The notes beneath the pieces were generated by a model that worked only from the letters and a program-made list of their open reading frames with translations, searched no databases and was not told the DNA's origin. Of a stretch of 56,772 nucleotides of DNA, positions 7,310 to 13,898 are shown one piece after another. Position 1 is the stretch's first letter. Each line of letters starts with the position of its first letter. Origin of the DNA: a virus; IMG/VR virus record IMGVR_UViG_3300018432_000006, positions 1 to 56,772 of that record, one strand, 5' to 3'. A program made the position numbers and the translations under genes.

Positions 7310-7668
7310 GGGGCGCCTTCCTGGTGTGCTCGCTCGCGCAGCGTCTCCGCCAGCTTCAGGTTCAGCGCGGTGTCGATGCCCGCGTTCGCTTTCTGGGTGG
7401 CCTCCGCTGCGATGTGCAGCAGCAGCGACGCGCCGTAGACGCGCGTGGTCAGCGACCGGGCCAGCTCGACCTGTCGGTTGTAGTGCTCGACGCCGGCGTT
7501 CGCGATGATGCCGGCGCCGTACACCGGGAGCACCGCGGCGAGCACCTGGCGCATCTCGTCGCGGTCCGACCAGGTGAACGGGGCGTCGCCGTACAGCGCG
7601 CGCAGGCCGATCTCGACCAGCTCGTCAGGGACGTTCTCCGGCGCCATGACGGCGAGTTCGGCGCTCAT
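7306..7668 (-). CDS. Hypothetical protein, 120 aa
   Basis: ATG start at 7666-7668 overlapping the preceding stop. The protein is predicted to be all-helical, with LVEIGLRALYGD and DRDEMRQVLAAVLPVYGAG segments that recall the 88-aa proteins at 3274 and 6756. No function can be given. Confidence 0.76.
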   Translation of the reverse strand: MSAELAVMAPENVPDELVEIGLRALYGDAPFTWSDRDEMRQVLAAVLPVYGAGIIANAGVEHYNRQVELARSLTTRVYGASLLLHIAAEATQKANAGIDTALNLKLAETLRERAHQEGAP

Positions 7669-8057
7669 CGCGACTCATCCTCTTCGGGCTCCGGCTCGCC
7701 GGCGGGCAGCACGTAGGCGGCGATCTCCGTGGGGATCTCGGCGCCCAACGGGACGTGCACGACGTCGTATGCCCCGAACCGTGACGCGAGCTTCGCCGGG
7801 TTCCCGAAGTTCTCCGTGAGGTCTCGCCGCAACCAGTCGGAGTTAGATGAAACGTGGCTGGACAGGACTTCGCCCCACGGCGTCATGAGCACGCCGGCGA
7901 TGTCGCCCGCCCAGGGCTTGCCCAGCTCGACGACGTAGACGGTGGTGGAGATCCCGTTGCGCAGCCCGTCGCGTACCTCCGTGAGGGTCGCGTGGTCGAC
8001 GGTCGGCGCCTCGCGCGGGAGCGCGTCAGGGTTCGCGGTTCGGTTGGTTTCGGTCAT
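7665..8057 (-). CDS. Hypothetical protein, 130 aa
   Basis: ATG start at 8055-8057, four bases after the upstream stop. The middle contains mixed alpha/beta segments (ISTTVYVVELGKPW, GVLMTPWGEVLSS) and the C-terminus is acidic (EPEPEEDESR). No family recognised. Confidence 0.77.
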   Translation of the reverse strand: MTETNRTANPDALPREAPTVDHATLTEVRDGLRNGISTTVYVVELGKPWAGDIAGVLMTPWGEVLSSHVSSNSDWLRRDLTENFGNPAKLASRFGAYDVVHVPLGAEIPTEIAAYVLPAGEPEPEEDESR

Positions 8058-8060
8058 GGT

Positions 8061-8522
8061 TCATGCCTCCAGAATCGTCGCGTGCAGGTCGTCGTGCCGG
8101 TCGCGGAGCACCTTCCAGACGGCCGGTTCCCCCAGCGTCACGAACGCTTCCAGGATCGGTTCGGCAGCCATCCCGGATCCGTCGTAGAAGCACGCCTGCC
8201 CGTCGAGGTATGGGCACTCGCGCCGGTCGAGTTCCTGGTCTTCGCGCTGCGGTGAGTAGGCGTGATAGCCCAGGTCCATCCCCATCGGGAACAGGCGCGA
8301 GACCTTGGGGTCGGTGCCCTTTTCCCCGGGTACCCATCCGGTGGTCATGGTGAACTGAACGGCGCCCTTCGGCCCTCGAAGTAGGAACTTGATGTCCATG
8401 CCGTGAACGCCGTGGTTCCCTGCACGGTCGTTCCAACCGGGCTCGAAAACCACGGCGGTTTCGAACCCGTCGGCGTGTCTGCGCCAGGTCACGTTCGGGA
8501 TGATGCGGGTCAGGCCCGTCAT
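8061..8522 (-). CDS. Hypothetical protein, 153 aa
   Basis: ATG start at 8520-8522, three bases after the replication gene stop. Beta-rich centre (AVVFEPGWNDRAG, DIKFLLRGPKGAVQF) and a Cys pair (ECPYLDGQACFYDGSG). The pattern HAYSPQREDQELDRRECPYL is one I have seen in actinophage hypothetical proteins but cannot name. Confidence 0.8.
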   Translation of the reverse strand: MTGLTRIIPNVTWRRHADGFETAVVFEPGWNDRAGNHGVHGMDIKFLLRGPKGAVQFTMTTGWVPGEKGTDPKVSRLFPMGMDLGYHAYSPQREDQELDRRECPYLDGQACFYDGSGMAAEPILEAFVTLGEPAVWKVLRDRHDDLHATILEA

Positions 8523-8525
8523 GGT

Positions 8526-9740
8526 TCAGTGCTCGCTCTCTGCTGTCTCGCGTGCGGTCGTGGGATCGATGGTTGTGCCGATGGTCATGTCTCGTCGAGG
8601 TGTTCCGGCGGGGAGCTTGGCGCGAGCGGCCTGGAAGGCAGCGCGCCCCGTCCCCGTGGCACGGGCGGCGTGGGCGGCCTGCGCGGCGATGACCTGGTGC
8701 GCGCCGGCCCCCGGAGTCTCGATGCCCGCGAGGACGTGGCATGACGGGCAGCGCCGGATGTACTCCGTCCCGTCTTCCTCGTGCCCGGTGACCATGCGCG
8801 TGTTCCGGTCGCACCGGCCGCACCACTCCAGCTTGCCCAGACGGGGCGTGGCAGGGGCGTGCGGGCCCGCGAGCGCCGTGGTGCCGCTCTCGGACGCACG
8901 CCACTGCGTCAGGCGCTCTGAGAGCAGCCCGGAGCCGTGCAGGCTGACGATGAGCCCGTCGGGGTTCGTGGCCCCGGTGGCGTCGACGAGCCATGCCCGG
9001 AACCGCTGGGCTTCGTCGGGGTTGAGCATCATGGCGTCAAGGATGTCGGCGGGGTTCCTGGTCTGGCGAGCGCCGCCGGCGCGCGGAGCGTCGCCGTGAT
9101 CCCCCGCAGCAGGGGCAGCGCCGGGCGCGCTCGCGTTACGGGTCTGGGCGTTGCTGCTCGATGTCTCCACCGGGTCAGGGGCAGTAGACGCGCGGAGCGC
9201 GTCACTGCCTTCTGTGATGGGTGTTCGGGATAGGTCTTCTAATGGGACTGGGTTACCGGGACCCGGATAACCGGGTCCCGGAAACCCGGTTTCGGTGAGT
9301 TCCGGGTCCGGGTTGACCGGATCCGGGAAACCCGGTTCCGGTGCCTGGTCGTCTATCAGGTTGTCGTTGTCGTCGACGCGCACGGGGACGCCACCCTTGG
9401 GATAGCGCTTGAAATCTTCAGCCCACTGCGCGATGGGGTAATCAGCTACAGCGGTGCCCATCTTGAATTTGCCCGATGGCTTGCGGCGGCGCTCGACGCG
9501 GTAGTACCCGGCGGCTGCCAGCTCGCGGAGCGCGGCGGCGACAGCGTCGGCGCCTTCCTTGCGGCGCCGCCCCAGGTCCTTCGTCCGGACCACCCATCCC
9601 TCTTCGTGGGAGAGCAGTTCGGTCAGGATGCCCAGCGCTCGATACGAGATCCGGGTGTCGCGCACGGTCTGGTTCGTGATCTGCACGTAGTGGGTGCGCG
9701 TGACCTTGCGCAGTCCGCCGTCGGTTGCAGATTCATGCAT
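8526..9740 (-). CDS. Replication initiator-like HTH protein, 404 aa
   Basis: The N-terminal 100 residues (VTRTHYVQITNQTVRDTRIS ... LGILTELLSHEEGWVV) form a winged-helix domain of the kind at the start of plasmid and phage replication initiators. A Pro/Gly-rich linker follows, whose DNA (9251-9341) is a block of CCGGG palindromes, then a helical region and a zinc ribbon (CGRC ... CPSC). The start ATG at 9738-9740 follows CGGGAGTATCGAC, but that ribosome-binding site is inside a 7-bp hairpin, and a leader ORF ends five bases inside the gene. No other replication protein is visible, so it probably recruits the host replisome. The role is inferred. Confidence 0.75.
   Translation of the reverse strand: MHESATDGGLRKVTRTHYVQITNQTVRDTRISYRALGILTELLSHEEGWVVRTKDLGRRRKEGADAVAAALRELAAAGYYRVERRRKPSGKFKMGTAVADYPIAQWAEDFKRYPKGGVPVRVDDNDNLIDDQAPEPGFPDPVNPDPELTETGFPGPGYPGPGNPVPLEDLSRTPITEGSDALRASTAPDPVETSSSNAQTRNASAPGAAPAAGDHGDAPRAGGARQTRNPADILDAMMLNPDEAQRFRAWLVDATGATNPDGLIVSLHGSGLLSERLTQWRASESGTTALAGPHAPATPRLGKLEWCGRCDRNTRMVTGHEEDGTEYIRRCPSCHVLAGIETPGAGAHQVIAAQAAHAARATGTGRAAFQAARAKLPAGTPRRDMTIGTTIDPTTARETAESEH
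9251..9341. repeat. CCGGG palindrome cluster inside the initiator gene, candidate origin
   Basis: CCGGGACCCGG (9256-9266) and its exact reverse complement CCGGGTCCCGG (9271-9281) flank ATAA; further ACCCGG/CCGGGT units follow to 9341. In the protein this is a repetitive Pro-Gly linker. Lambda-type phages carry their origin inside the initiator gene in the same place, between DNA-binding and partner-binding domains, so these may be the binding sites of the protein they encode. Confidence 0.5.
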
Positions 9741-9963
9741 GTCGATACTCCCGTCTTCGGGAGTGACGTGGTCCGCGAATGTCCGGTATTGTCGTAGCCG
9801 GAACGTCCGCGAGTGCCGCATTCACTCGTGGTTCTGGGGCCGTCCCTCTGCCAGGGGGGACGGCCCTTTCTGTTGCCCGGAGCATATCCCATATGTCCGT
9901 CCGTGCCTGGTAGGCCGAACCCGCCTGGTGCGGGTGATGTTCCAGCGGCCTACGTTCTGACAT
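9733..9963 (-). CDS. Possible leaderless leader ORF coupled to the initiator gene, 76 aa
   Basis: An ATG at 9961-9963 lies at the predicted transcription start of the promoter at 9954-9997 and opens a 77-codon frame that ends TGA at 9733-9735, inside the sequence ATGCATGA where the first ATG starts the initiator gene. Translation through it would melt the hairpin that buries the initiator's ribosome-binding site. The protein (MSERRPLEHH...) is Arg/Pro-rich and may matter only as a translated leader. Actinobacteria translate leaderless mRNAs readily; that this one is translated is inference. Confidence 0.45.
   Translation of the reverse strand: MSERRPLEHHPHQAGSAYQARTDIWDMLRATERAVPPGRGTAPEPRVNAALADVPATTIPDIRGPRHSRRREYRHA
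9747..9764 (-). promoter_or_regulatory. Hairpin sequestering the initiator ribosome-binding site
   Basis: On the minus strand ACTCCCG-AAGA-CGGGAGT is a perfect 7-bp stem with a four-base loop; its right arm contains the GGGAG that should pair with 16S rRNA, six bases before the ATG at 9740. Initiator translation should therefore need the hairpin to be opened. Confidence 0.6.
9763..9792 (+). promoter_or_regulatory. Candidate antisense promoter
   Basis: GTGACG (9763-9768), an 18-base spacer and TATTGT (9787-9792) face rightward, against the initiator leader. The -10 is good and the -35 matches TTGACA at four of six bases. Start of transcription is expected near 9799. Confidence 0.45.
9798..9874 (+). 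ncRNA. Candidate countertranscribed antisense RNA, about 75 nt
   Basis: Downstream of the promoter above lie an 8-bp hairpin (9808-9815 with 9823-9830, loop CCGCATT) and then a 10-bp GC-rich terminator stem followed by TTTCTGTT. This two-stem-plus-terminator layout, fully complementary to the leader of the replication gene, is that of plasmid antisense copy-number regulators. No rightward gene ends here that would otherwise need a terminator. The RNA itself is a prediction. Confidence 0.5.
9837..9874 (+). terminator. Rightward intrinsic terminator in the initiator leader
   Basis: GGGCCGTCCC (9837-9846) pairs with GGGACGGCCC (9857-9866), followed by TTTCTGTT. The T-run is only on the plus strand, so it stops rightward transcripts and not the leftward initiator mRNA. 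Confidence 0.7.
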
Positions 9964-9997
9964 GCGCAACACTACAGGTGCGGACGACACGCCGCAA
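9954..9997 (-). promoter_or_regulatory. Leftward phage promoter of the initiator operon
   Basis: On the minus strand: TTGCGG (9992-9997), 17-base spacer, TAGTGT (9969-9974), then GCGCATGTCAGAAC ending at 9954. It is the only strong promoter upstream of the initiator gene and its predicted start coincides with the ATG of the leader ORF. Confidence 0.85.
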
Positions 9998-10021
9998 CGC
10001 GCCGCCGAAACCGGATAGGGG

Positions 10022-10065
10022 TTGACGTTCTGACGTGCGTGACGCTACGGTGCAACCGTCAGAAC
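10022..10065 (+). promoter_or_regulatory. Rightward phage promoter with an overlapping reversed copy
   Basis: TTGACG (10022-10027), 18-base spacer, TACGGT (10046-10051) and GTCAGAAC (10058-10065) drive the SpdB-like gene. Within the same bases a minus-strand TAGCGT (10042-10047) plus GTCAGAAC (10027-10034) forms a reversed copy of the element, so the site is nearly symmetric. Confidence 0.75.
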
Positions 10066-10092
10066 CAAACCGACACCGGGAGTGAACCAACC

Positions 10093-11169
10093 ATGAACCG
10101 AACCAACCGGCCCATGCCGAAGGCGTCAACCGTCCTCGCGGTGATCGTCGCCGGCATCGCCACCTTCAACGCCTACCAGGCCATGGTGGCGTTCGCCGTC
10201 GACATGCTCGGCATGAGCGAGGGCAACGCGTACGCCACCGCGGGTGTGTTCGAGCTGTCCCTGTTCACCGTCGCTGTCCTCGCCCGTGAGGCCGCGAAGG
10301 ACAACCGCCCGAACGGCGTGCTGCTCACCCTGACATGGGTGCTCTCCGGCGCCTCCGGTGGCTTCGCCGCCATGCATGAGTACGAGCTGGGGCACGGCAT
10401 CGGCCCCATCCTGTTTCGGCTCTCCGTCGCGGTGCTCGCCGCCCTGATGTGGCACCTGGCCCTGATCGGTGAGCGGCACCTCGCCACCGGCACCACGTGG
10501 GCAGACGCACGCCGCCTACGCGCCATGCAGGCCATGTTCGAGGCCGCAGAGGACGCACTGCGCATCGGCCCCGACGGCCGCAAGGGTCGTCGCACCGCCG
10601 CCCGGTTCCGCCGCGCACGCTCCCGCGCCCGCCGCGTCTCCCCGCCGGCCGTGATGATCCACCAGACGCAGCAGTGGGACGCCGCGAGCGCCGCCGAGAC
10701 GGCAACCATCCTCACCGCCCGTGACAACCACCTCCGCCAGATGGCGGCGTTCACCAACCGTCAGCTCGACGCACCGGCCCCGGCCCCGGCAACCAGCTCG
10801 ACGCCGGCAACCACCATCGAGCCGACGGCGCCCGCCCCGGTTGCCATGGTTCGCCCCGCCCCGGTTCCGGTTGCTGTCCCGGTTGCCGTTCCGGTTTACG
10901 CCCAGACGGCCGCGAGCGTCACGGACACCACGACCCGCGTCACGGTTGCCGTCGACGGCAACCGGAAGTGCCTGGGCTGTGGCACCCCGCTCCCGGCGAA
11001 CGCGTCACCGCGTGCCAAGTACTGCGTGAAGAAGCACGAGGATGGCACGCGTGACCGCTCGTGCATGAACAAGCACCGCGCCGCCATCGAGCGCCAGCGG
11101 TCGCAGCGGGCCACGCTCGCCGCTACGGTGGACGCGATGACCATGCAGCCGCGGGCAGCGTTCGCATAG
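10093..11169 (+). CDS. SpdB/DUF2637-like membrane protein with C-terminal zinc-finger-like region, 358 aa
   Basis: Four hydrophobic segments in the first 125 residues (VLAVIVAGIATFNAYQAMVA, then three more) form a membrane domain of the type found in plasmid spread proteins (DUF2637/SpdB) of Streptomyces, as I recall them. A basic helical stretch and a Pro/Ala/Val-rich linker follow, and the end has CLGCGTPL ... YCVKK ... SCMNKH, a likely zinc site. The start ATG at 10093 follows GGGAGTGAACCAACC. It lies divergent from the initiator operon and ends in a strong terminator. In plasmids such proteins help DNA move between mycelial compartments; here the role is inferred. Confidence 0.65.
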   Translation: MNRTNRPMPKASTVLAVIVAGIATFNAYQAMVAFAVDMLGMSEGNAYATAGVFELSLFTVAVLAREAAKDNRPNGVLLTLTWVLSGASGGFAAMHEYELGHGIGPILFRLSVAVLAALMWHLALIGERHLATGTTWADARRLRAMQAMFEAAEDALRIGPDGRKGRRTAARFRRARSRARRVSPPAVMIHQTQQWDAASAAETATILTARDNHLRQMAAFTNRQLDAPAPAPATSSTPATTIEPTAPAPVAMVRPAPVPVAVPVAVPVYAQTAASVTDTTTRVTVAVDGNRKCLGCGTPLPANASPRAKYCVKKHEDGTRDRSCMNKHRAAIERQRSQRATLAATVDAMTMQPRAAFA

Positions 11170-11179
11170 ACTGACCGCC

Positions 11180-11221
11180 GAGAGAGCCCCACCGATTCCA
11201 GCGAAGCGGTGGGGCTCTCTC
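11180..11221. terminator. Bidirectional terminator
   Basis: A perfect 15-bp stem, GAGAGAGCCCCACCG (11180-11194) with CGGTGGGGCTCTCTC (11207-11221), lies between the converging SpdB-like gene and the 89-aa membrane protein gene. Confidence 0.85.
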
Positions 11222-11231
11222 GTGTCCGGGA

Positions 11232-11501
11232 TCAGAGCGTCGGTGGCCCGGGTCGGTACGCGGTTCCCATGCCGCCCGTGATGAGCGCGACGACAACCAG
11301 GATGCGGTTCGAGGTCTGGAAGATCTGTTCCGCGTAGTCGGGCAACCAGATGATCGCTACCTCCGCCGCCAACCACGTCAGCACGCCGACGACGACGCCG
11401 GCGGGGTACACCCACGCGCGCAGGCGATGGGGGATCAGGTCACCCACGTTCACCTGCGGTAACGGGTTCCTGGTTGGGTTCGTGTTCGGTTCGTCGCCCA
11501 T
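11232..11501 (-). CDS. Small membrane protein with two TM segments, 89 aa
   Basis: Hydrophobic segments around residues 30-52 (AWVYPAGVVVGVLTWLAAEV) and 66-82 (RILVVVALITGGMG) flank a short loop; the N-terminus is polar. The size and layout would fit a holin, but it is far from the endolysin, so this is only a possibility. The start ATG is at 11499-11501. No promoter of the shared family faces this way. Confidence 0.72.
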   Translation of the reverse strand: MGDEPNTNPTRNPLPQVNVGDLIPHRLRAWVYPAGVVVGVLTWLAAEVAIIWLPDYAEQIFQTSNRILVVVALITGGMGTAYRPGPPTL

Positions 11502-11516
11502 GGTTGAAGCGTCGCA

Positions 11517-11553
11517 TCGGTTGGTTGGTTCGTCGGGTTCCTCGGTTGGTTGG
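11517..11553. repeat. GGTT tandem repeats
   Basis: Two clusters of three GGTT units separated by CGTCGGGTTCCTC precede the -35 of the promoter at 11554. Similar GGTT runs occur at 11914-11927, 14217-14245 and 14449-14508 and mark this segment of the genome. Confidence 0.6.
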
Positions 11554-11597
11554 TTGCGTCGTGTCGCTCACGTGTGTATGGTTACGCATGTCAGAAC
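11554..11597 (+). promoter_or_regulatory. Rightward phage promoter, GTCAGAAC family
   Basis: TTGCGT (11554-11559), 17-base spacer, TATGGT (11577-11582), then TACGCATGTCAGAAC ending at 11597; drives the 79-aa gene. Confidence 0.9.
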
Positions 11598-11619
11598 GGA
11601 ACGAACCACGGAGGACACC

Positions 11620-11859
11620 ATGAGCACCAACCGCCCCGCCCGCCCCGACATCGTCATCTACGCGCAGAGCATGGTTACCGCGCAGGCAACCACCCTCACC
11701 CGGGCCTCGCGCAAGCTGATCAACCAGTGGGCCGACGCCGTCGAGACTCACCGGCTCGCCCGTGGCGAGGACGCGGAGCTTGCCCGCCCGGAGCGGTTCA
11801 GCGTTCCGGTGGTCGACCGCGCCAACGTCACCATCGGCCACGTGACCTACGAAATCTGA
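11620..11859 (+). CDS. Hypothetical protein, 79 aa
   Basis: A single-gene transcription unit: promoter at 11554, GGAGGACACC before the ATG, terminator at 11871. The protein is helical at first (VTAQATTLTRASRKLINQWA) with a beta-like end (RANVTIGHVTYEI). A short frame from the promoter ATG stops in ATGA overlap with this start, but that overlap is not conserved at the sister promoters. No family recognised. Confidence 0.8.
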   Translation: MSTNRPARPDIVIYAQSMVTAQATTLTRASRKLINQWADAVETHRLARGEDAELARPERFSVPVVDRANVTIGHVTYEI

Positions 11860-11870
11860 ACCGAGAAACC

Positions 11871-11897
11871 AGCCCCCTGCCGAACCGGCGGGGGGCT
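11871..11897. terminator. Terminator hairpin
   Basis: AGCCCCCTGCCG (11871-11882) pairs with CGGCGGGGGGCT (11886-11897) over 12 bp with a three-base loop, 11 bases after the stop of the 79-aa gene; followed by CTCTCG. Confidence 0.75.
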
Positions 11898-11924
11898 CTC
11901 TCGTGCCCGGGTTCGGTTGGTTGG

Positions 11925-11968
11925 TTGCAACCGCTCCGGTAACCGTGTATGGTTACGCATGTCAGAAC
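11925..11968 (+). promoter_or_regulatory. Rightward phage promoter, GTCAGAAC family
   Basis: TTGCAA (11925-11930), 17-base spacer, TATGGT (11948-11953), then TACGCATGTCAGAAC. Nearly identical to the promoter at 11554, including AACGAACCA downstream. Confidence 0.9.
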
Positions 11969-11989
11969 AGAACGAACCAGGGAGACACC

Positions 11990-12601
11990 ATGCGCACCAT
12001 CACCCGCACCACGAACCCCAACGGGACCTACCGCTACGAGATCGACGGCGACGTCATCTACAAGGCCAGCAAGGTTCTCTACACCCACGCGTCGAGCTAC
12101 ACCGTCGGAGAGACCAGCTCGCCGGTTCTGTTCCACAAGACGGAGGCCGCTGCCAGCCGCGCGCGCGGTTACCAGGGATGGGTCAAGACGGGCATGCAGG
12201 CCATCGAGGACGGCGACGCAGCCGCCACCGCTGACGCCGATGACGCGGCCTCGGACGGTCCCCGCCTGCGTGGTACGAAGGTCGAGTACCGGCACGCGGC
12301 CACGGGCCAGTGGCGTCCCGCCACGGTGACCGGGTACCGCGCCCACCAGGACACCTACATTCTCGCCACGGACCACGGCAGCGACGCCGCCGTTGCCGGG
12401 GACGTGCGCACGCCGAAGCCGCTGAAGGTGCCCCGCGTCCGCGCGAAGGTCGTGGCCAACGCCGGCCCGTCTCACCTCCGCGGCCGGCAGGGTCGCGTCG
12501 AGAGCAAGGGGCGGGGCGACGACGGCGAGCTGTATGTCACCGTCGAGTTCGACCCCGGTGTCACGTGGCCGTTCCTGGTTTCGGAACTGACCCTGGTTTG
12601 A
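11990..12601 (+). CDS. Hypothetical protein, 203 aa
   Basis: The start ATG follows GGGAGACACC. The first 65 residues (RTITRTTNPNGTYRYEIDGD ...) form a beta-rich domain; the rest contains two short SH3-like segments (GTKVEYRHAATGQWRPATV and LRGRQGRVESKGRGDDGEL) separated by an acidic linker. Single-gene unit with its own promoter and terminator. No family recognised. Confidence 0.82.
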   Translation: MRTITRTTNPNGTYRYEIDGDVIYKASKVLYTHASSYTVGETSSPVLFHKTEAAASRARGYQGWVKTGMQAIEDGDAAATADADDAASDGPRLRGTKVEYRHAATGQWRPATVTGYRAHQDTYILATDHGSDAAVAGDVRTPKPLKVPRVRAKVVANAGPSHLRGRQGRVESKGRGDDGELYVTVEFDPGVTWPFLVSELTLV

Positions 12602-12612
12602 GAACCAACCAA

Positions 12613-12655
12613 CCAACCGGCTCCCGCCAACCAGGCGGGGGCCGGTTGGGTTTTG
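12613..12655 (+). terminator. Intrinsic terminator
   Basis: CCAACCGGC-T-CCCGCC (12613-12628) pairs with GGCGGG-G-GCCGGTTGG (12634-12649) around a five-base loop and is followed by GTTTT. Confidence 0.9.
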
Positions 12656-12663
12656 CCTGGTGG

Positions 12664-12707
12664 TTGCACCGTAGCCGTCACGCGTGTAACGTTGCGCATG
12701 TCAGAAC
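12664..12707 (+). promoter_or_regulatory. Rightward phage promoter, GTCAGAAC family
   Basis: TTGCAC (12664-12669), 17-base spacer, TAACGT (12687-12692), then TGCGCATGTCAGAAC. Confidence 0.88.
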
Positions 12708-12730
12708 ACGCAGGACACCGGGAGCGAACC

Positions 12731-12940
12731 ATGTACGCAGCAACCCTCACCATCGACGGAGCAACCACCGCGCTCACCGGAACCGTCGACGAGGTAACCG
12801 AGTGGTTGGCAACCAACCACGACGGTTGGGACATCGACGGCATTCTGTCCGCCATGCTCACCGTCATCACCTACGGCAACACGCTGGGCGACGTCGTCAC
12901 CAGCTCTGGCCGGTTCCAGGTCCGGGAGGCCACCGCATGA
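12731..12940 (+). CDS. Hypothetical protein, 69 aa
   Basis: The start ATG follows CGGGAGCGAACC; an in-frame ATG at the promoter (MSEHAGHRERT-) could give a leaderless form 11 residues longer. A beta-alpha protein (YAATLTIDGATTALTGTVD). First gene of a three-gene unit. No family recognised. Confidence 0.78.
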   Translation: MYAATLTIDGATTALTGTVDEVTEWLATNHDGWDIDGILSAMLTVITYGNTLGDVVTSSGRFQVREATA

Positions 12941-13083
12941 CCGACAGCATCTTTTTCCTCGGCGTCGCGCTGCTGTTCGGCTACTACTGGATAGCCGCTC
13001 CGAACGCCACGTACAAGCAGCGCCTGAACCGCGCGTTCATCATGGCCATCGTCATCGGGCTCTGCGTCGCGTCGTTCTTCTAG
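12937..13083 (+). CDS. Small membrane protein, 48 aa
   Basis: ATGA overlap with the previous gene. Two hydrophobic segments (FFLGVALLFGYYWIA and FIMAIVIGLCVASFF) flank a short basic loop. No family recognised. Confidence 0.78.
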   Translation: MTDSIFFLGVALLFGYYWIAAPNATYKQRLNRAFIMAIVIGLCVASFF

Positions 13084-13109
13084 ACCACCCACCACACGAG
13101 AGGAACACC

Positions 13110-13238
13110 ATGGCCACGCCGAAGAACTGCGGCAACTGCGGCAAGCAGCTCGACCCGGACGAGGGGGTCGGAAAGCTGCCAGGCACCGACATCGTCGTGT
13201 GCGGCACCTGCTACCGCAGCATCAAGAATCCGAACTGA
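13110..13238 (+). CDS. Zinc-ribbon protein, 42 aa
   Basis: GAGAGGAACACC precedes the ATG. Cys residues at CGNCGK and CGTCYR form a four-Cys zinc ribbon covering almost the whole protein. Such mini ribbons are common in actinophages and have no assigned role. Confidence 0.78.
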   Translation: MATPKNCGNCGKQLDPDEGVGKLPGTDIVVCGTCYRSIKNPN

Positions 13239-13288
13239 CCTGCGATACTGGCCACGTTCCTAGCAGAACATCGGCATCTCGTTGGGCC

Positions 13289-13332
13289 TGAAACAGGGGT
13301 GACACACCACCAGGTGTGTCACCCCTGTTTCA
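13289..13332. terminator. Long perfect inverted repeat, probable bidirectional terminator
   Basis: A perfect 20-bp stem (13289-13308 with 13313-13332) with loop ACCA. It lies between converging transcription units. The stem is AT-richer than the other terminators and has no T-run except its own arm, so it could also be a protein-binding site. Confidence 0.65.
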
Positions 13333-13399
13333 TGCCCTGCGGCAGCCCACGAGCCCCGCAACAGCGCCGATGCGTCACCGTGTCACCGAACACGCGAAA

Positions 13400-13436
13400 G
13401 GCCCCCACAGACGCTCTCAGAGCGCCCATGGGGGCC
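13400..13436 (-). terminator. Leftward terminator
   Basis: GGCCCCCA (13400-13407) pairs with TGGGGGCC (13429-13436), with an inner CGCTCT/AGAGCG pair; on the minus strand it is followed by TTTCG. It lies just after the stop of the phosphatase gene. Confidence 0.75.
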
Positions 13437-13451
13437 ATCCCCCCGTGCCGG

Positions 13452-13898
13452 CTACCGGTACTCGTTCACCTGCCACGCCGGGATGTCCAGCGAGCGCCAC
13501 AGCTCGATCATCTCGGGCTTGTCGTCGAGCGCGAGAACCACGTCATAGACGTCGCGGATGTGCTCGTCATAGATCTCACGCTTGATCACGACATCAGGCC
13601 GGAAGTCGCCATCCTTCCGCATGAGCAGCAGCCCCGAACGGCCATCGATGGTGTGCGACGTGCGCTCGTAGATCCACTGCTGCGTGGCCTCTCGACCGGC
13701 CTCCGTGCGCCCAGAGACGAACAGCACCGTCTCAACGATCGCAGTTGCGTACAGAGCGTTCACTACCCGATCAACGGCGCTGTCGACGTCGTCCTCGTGC
13801 AGCCGCTTTTCGTACCCCTCTCCGTACCAGGGCCGGCCGCTGTTGTTGCGCGCGATAGTCCCGTCGATGTCGACGATCATCGCCCGGATGCCGGTCAC
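13452..13898 (-). CDS. HAD-type phosphatase related to polynucleotide kinase 3'-phosphatase, 148 aa
   Basis: Motif I VDIDGTIA (residues 9-16) gives the two catalytic aspartates of the HAD superfamily, motif II is FVSGRTE, and LALDDKPEMIELWR supplies the acidic motif IV. The order with DFRPDVVIKREIYDE between them is that of the phosphatase domain of T4-type polynucleotide kinase, which removes 3' phosphates from broken DNA or RNA. No kinase domain is attached. GTG start in GTGA overlap with the HTH gene. It may act in nucleic-acid repair. Confidence 0.85.
   Translation of the reverse strand: MTGIRAMIVDIDGTIARNNSGRPWYGEGYEKRLHEDDVDSAVDRVVNALYATAIVETVLFVSGRTEAGREATQQWIYERTSHTIDGRSGLLLMRKDGDFRPDVVIKREIYDEHIRDVYDVVLALDDKPEMIELWRSLDIPAWQVNEYR

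Noticed and set aside
11587-11622. Conserved leader peptide encoded by the promoter element (ATG TCA GAA C...)
   Set aside because: Here the frame ends in ATGA overlap with the gene, and at 5758-, 12664+ and 21618- it is in frame with the gene, but four promoter copies have ACGTCAGAAC or another base and no ATG, and in others the frame is unrelated to the gene. The element is conserved as nucleotide sequence. Only the 9733-9963 leader is kept as a candidate.
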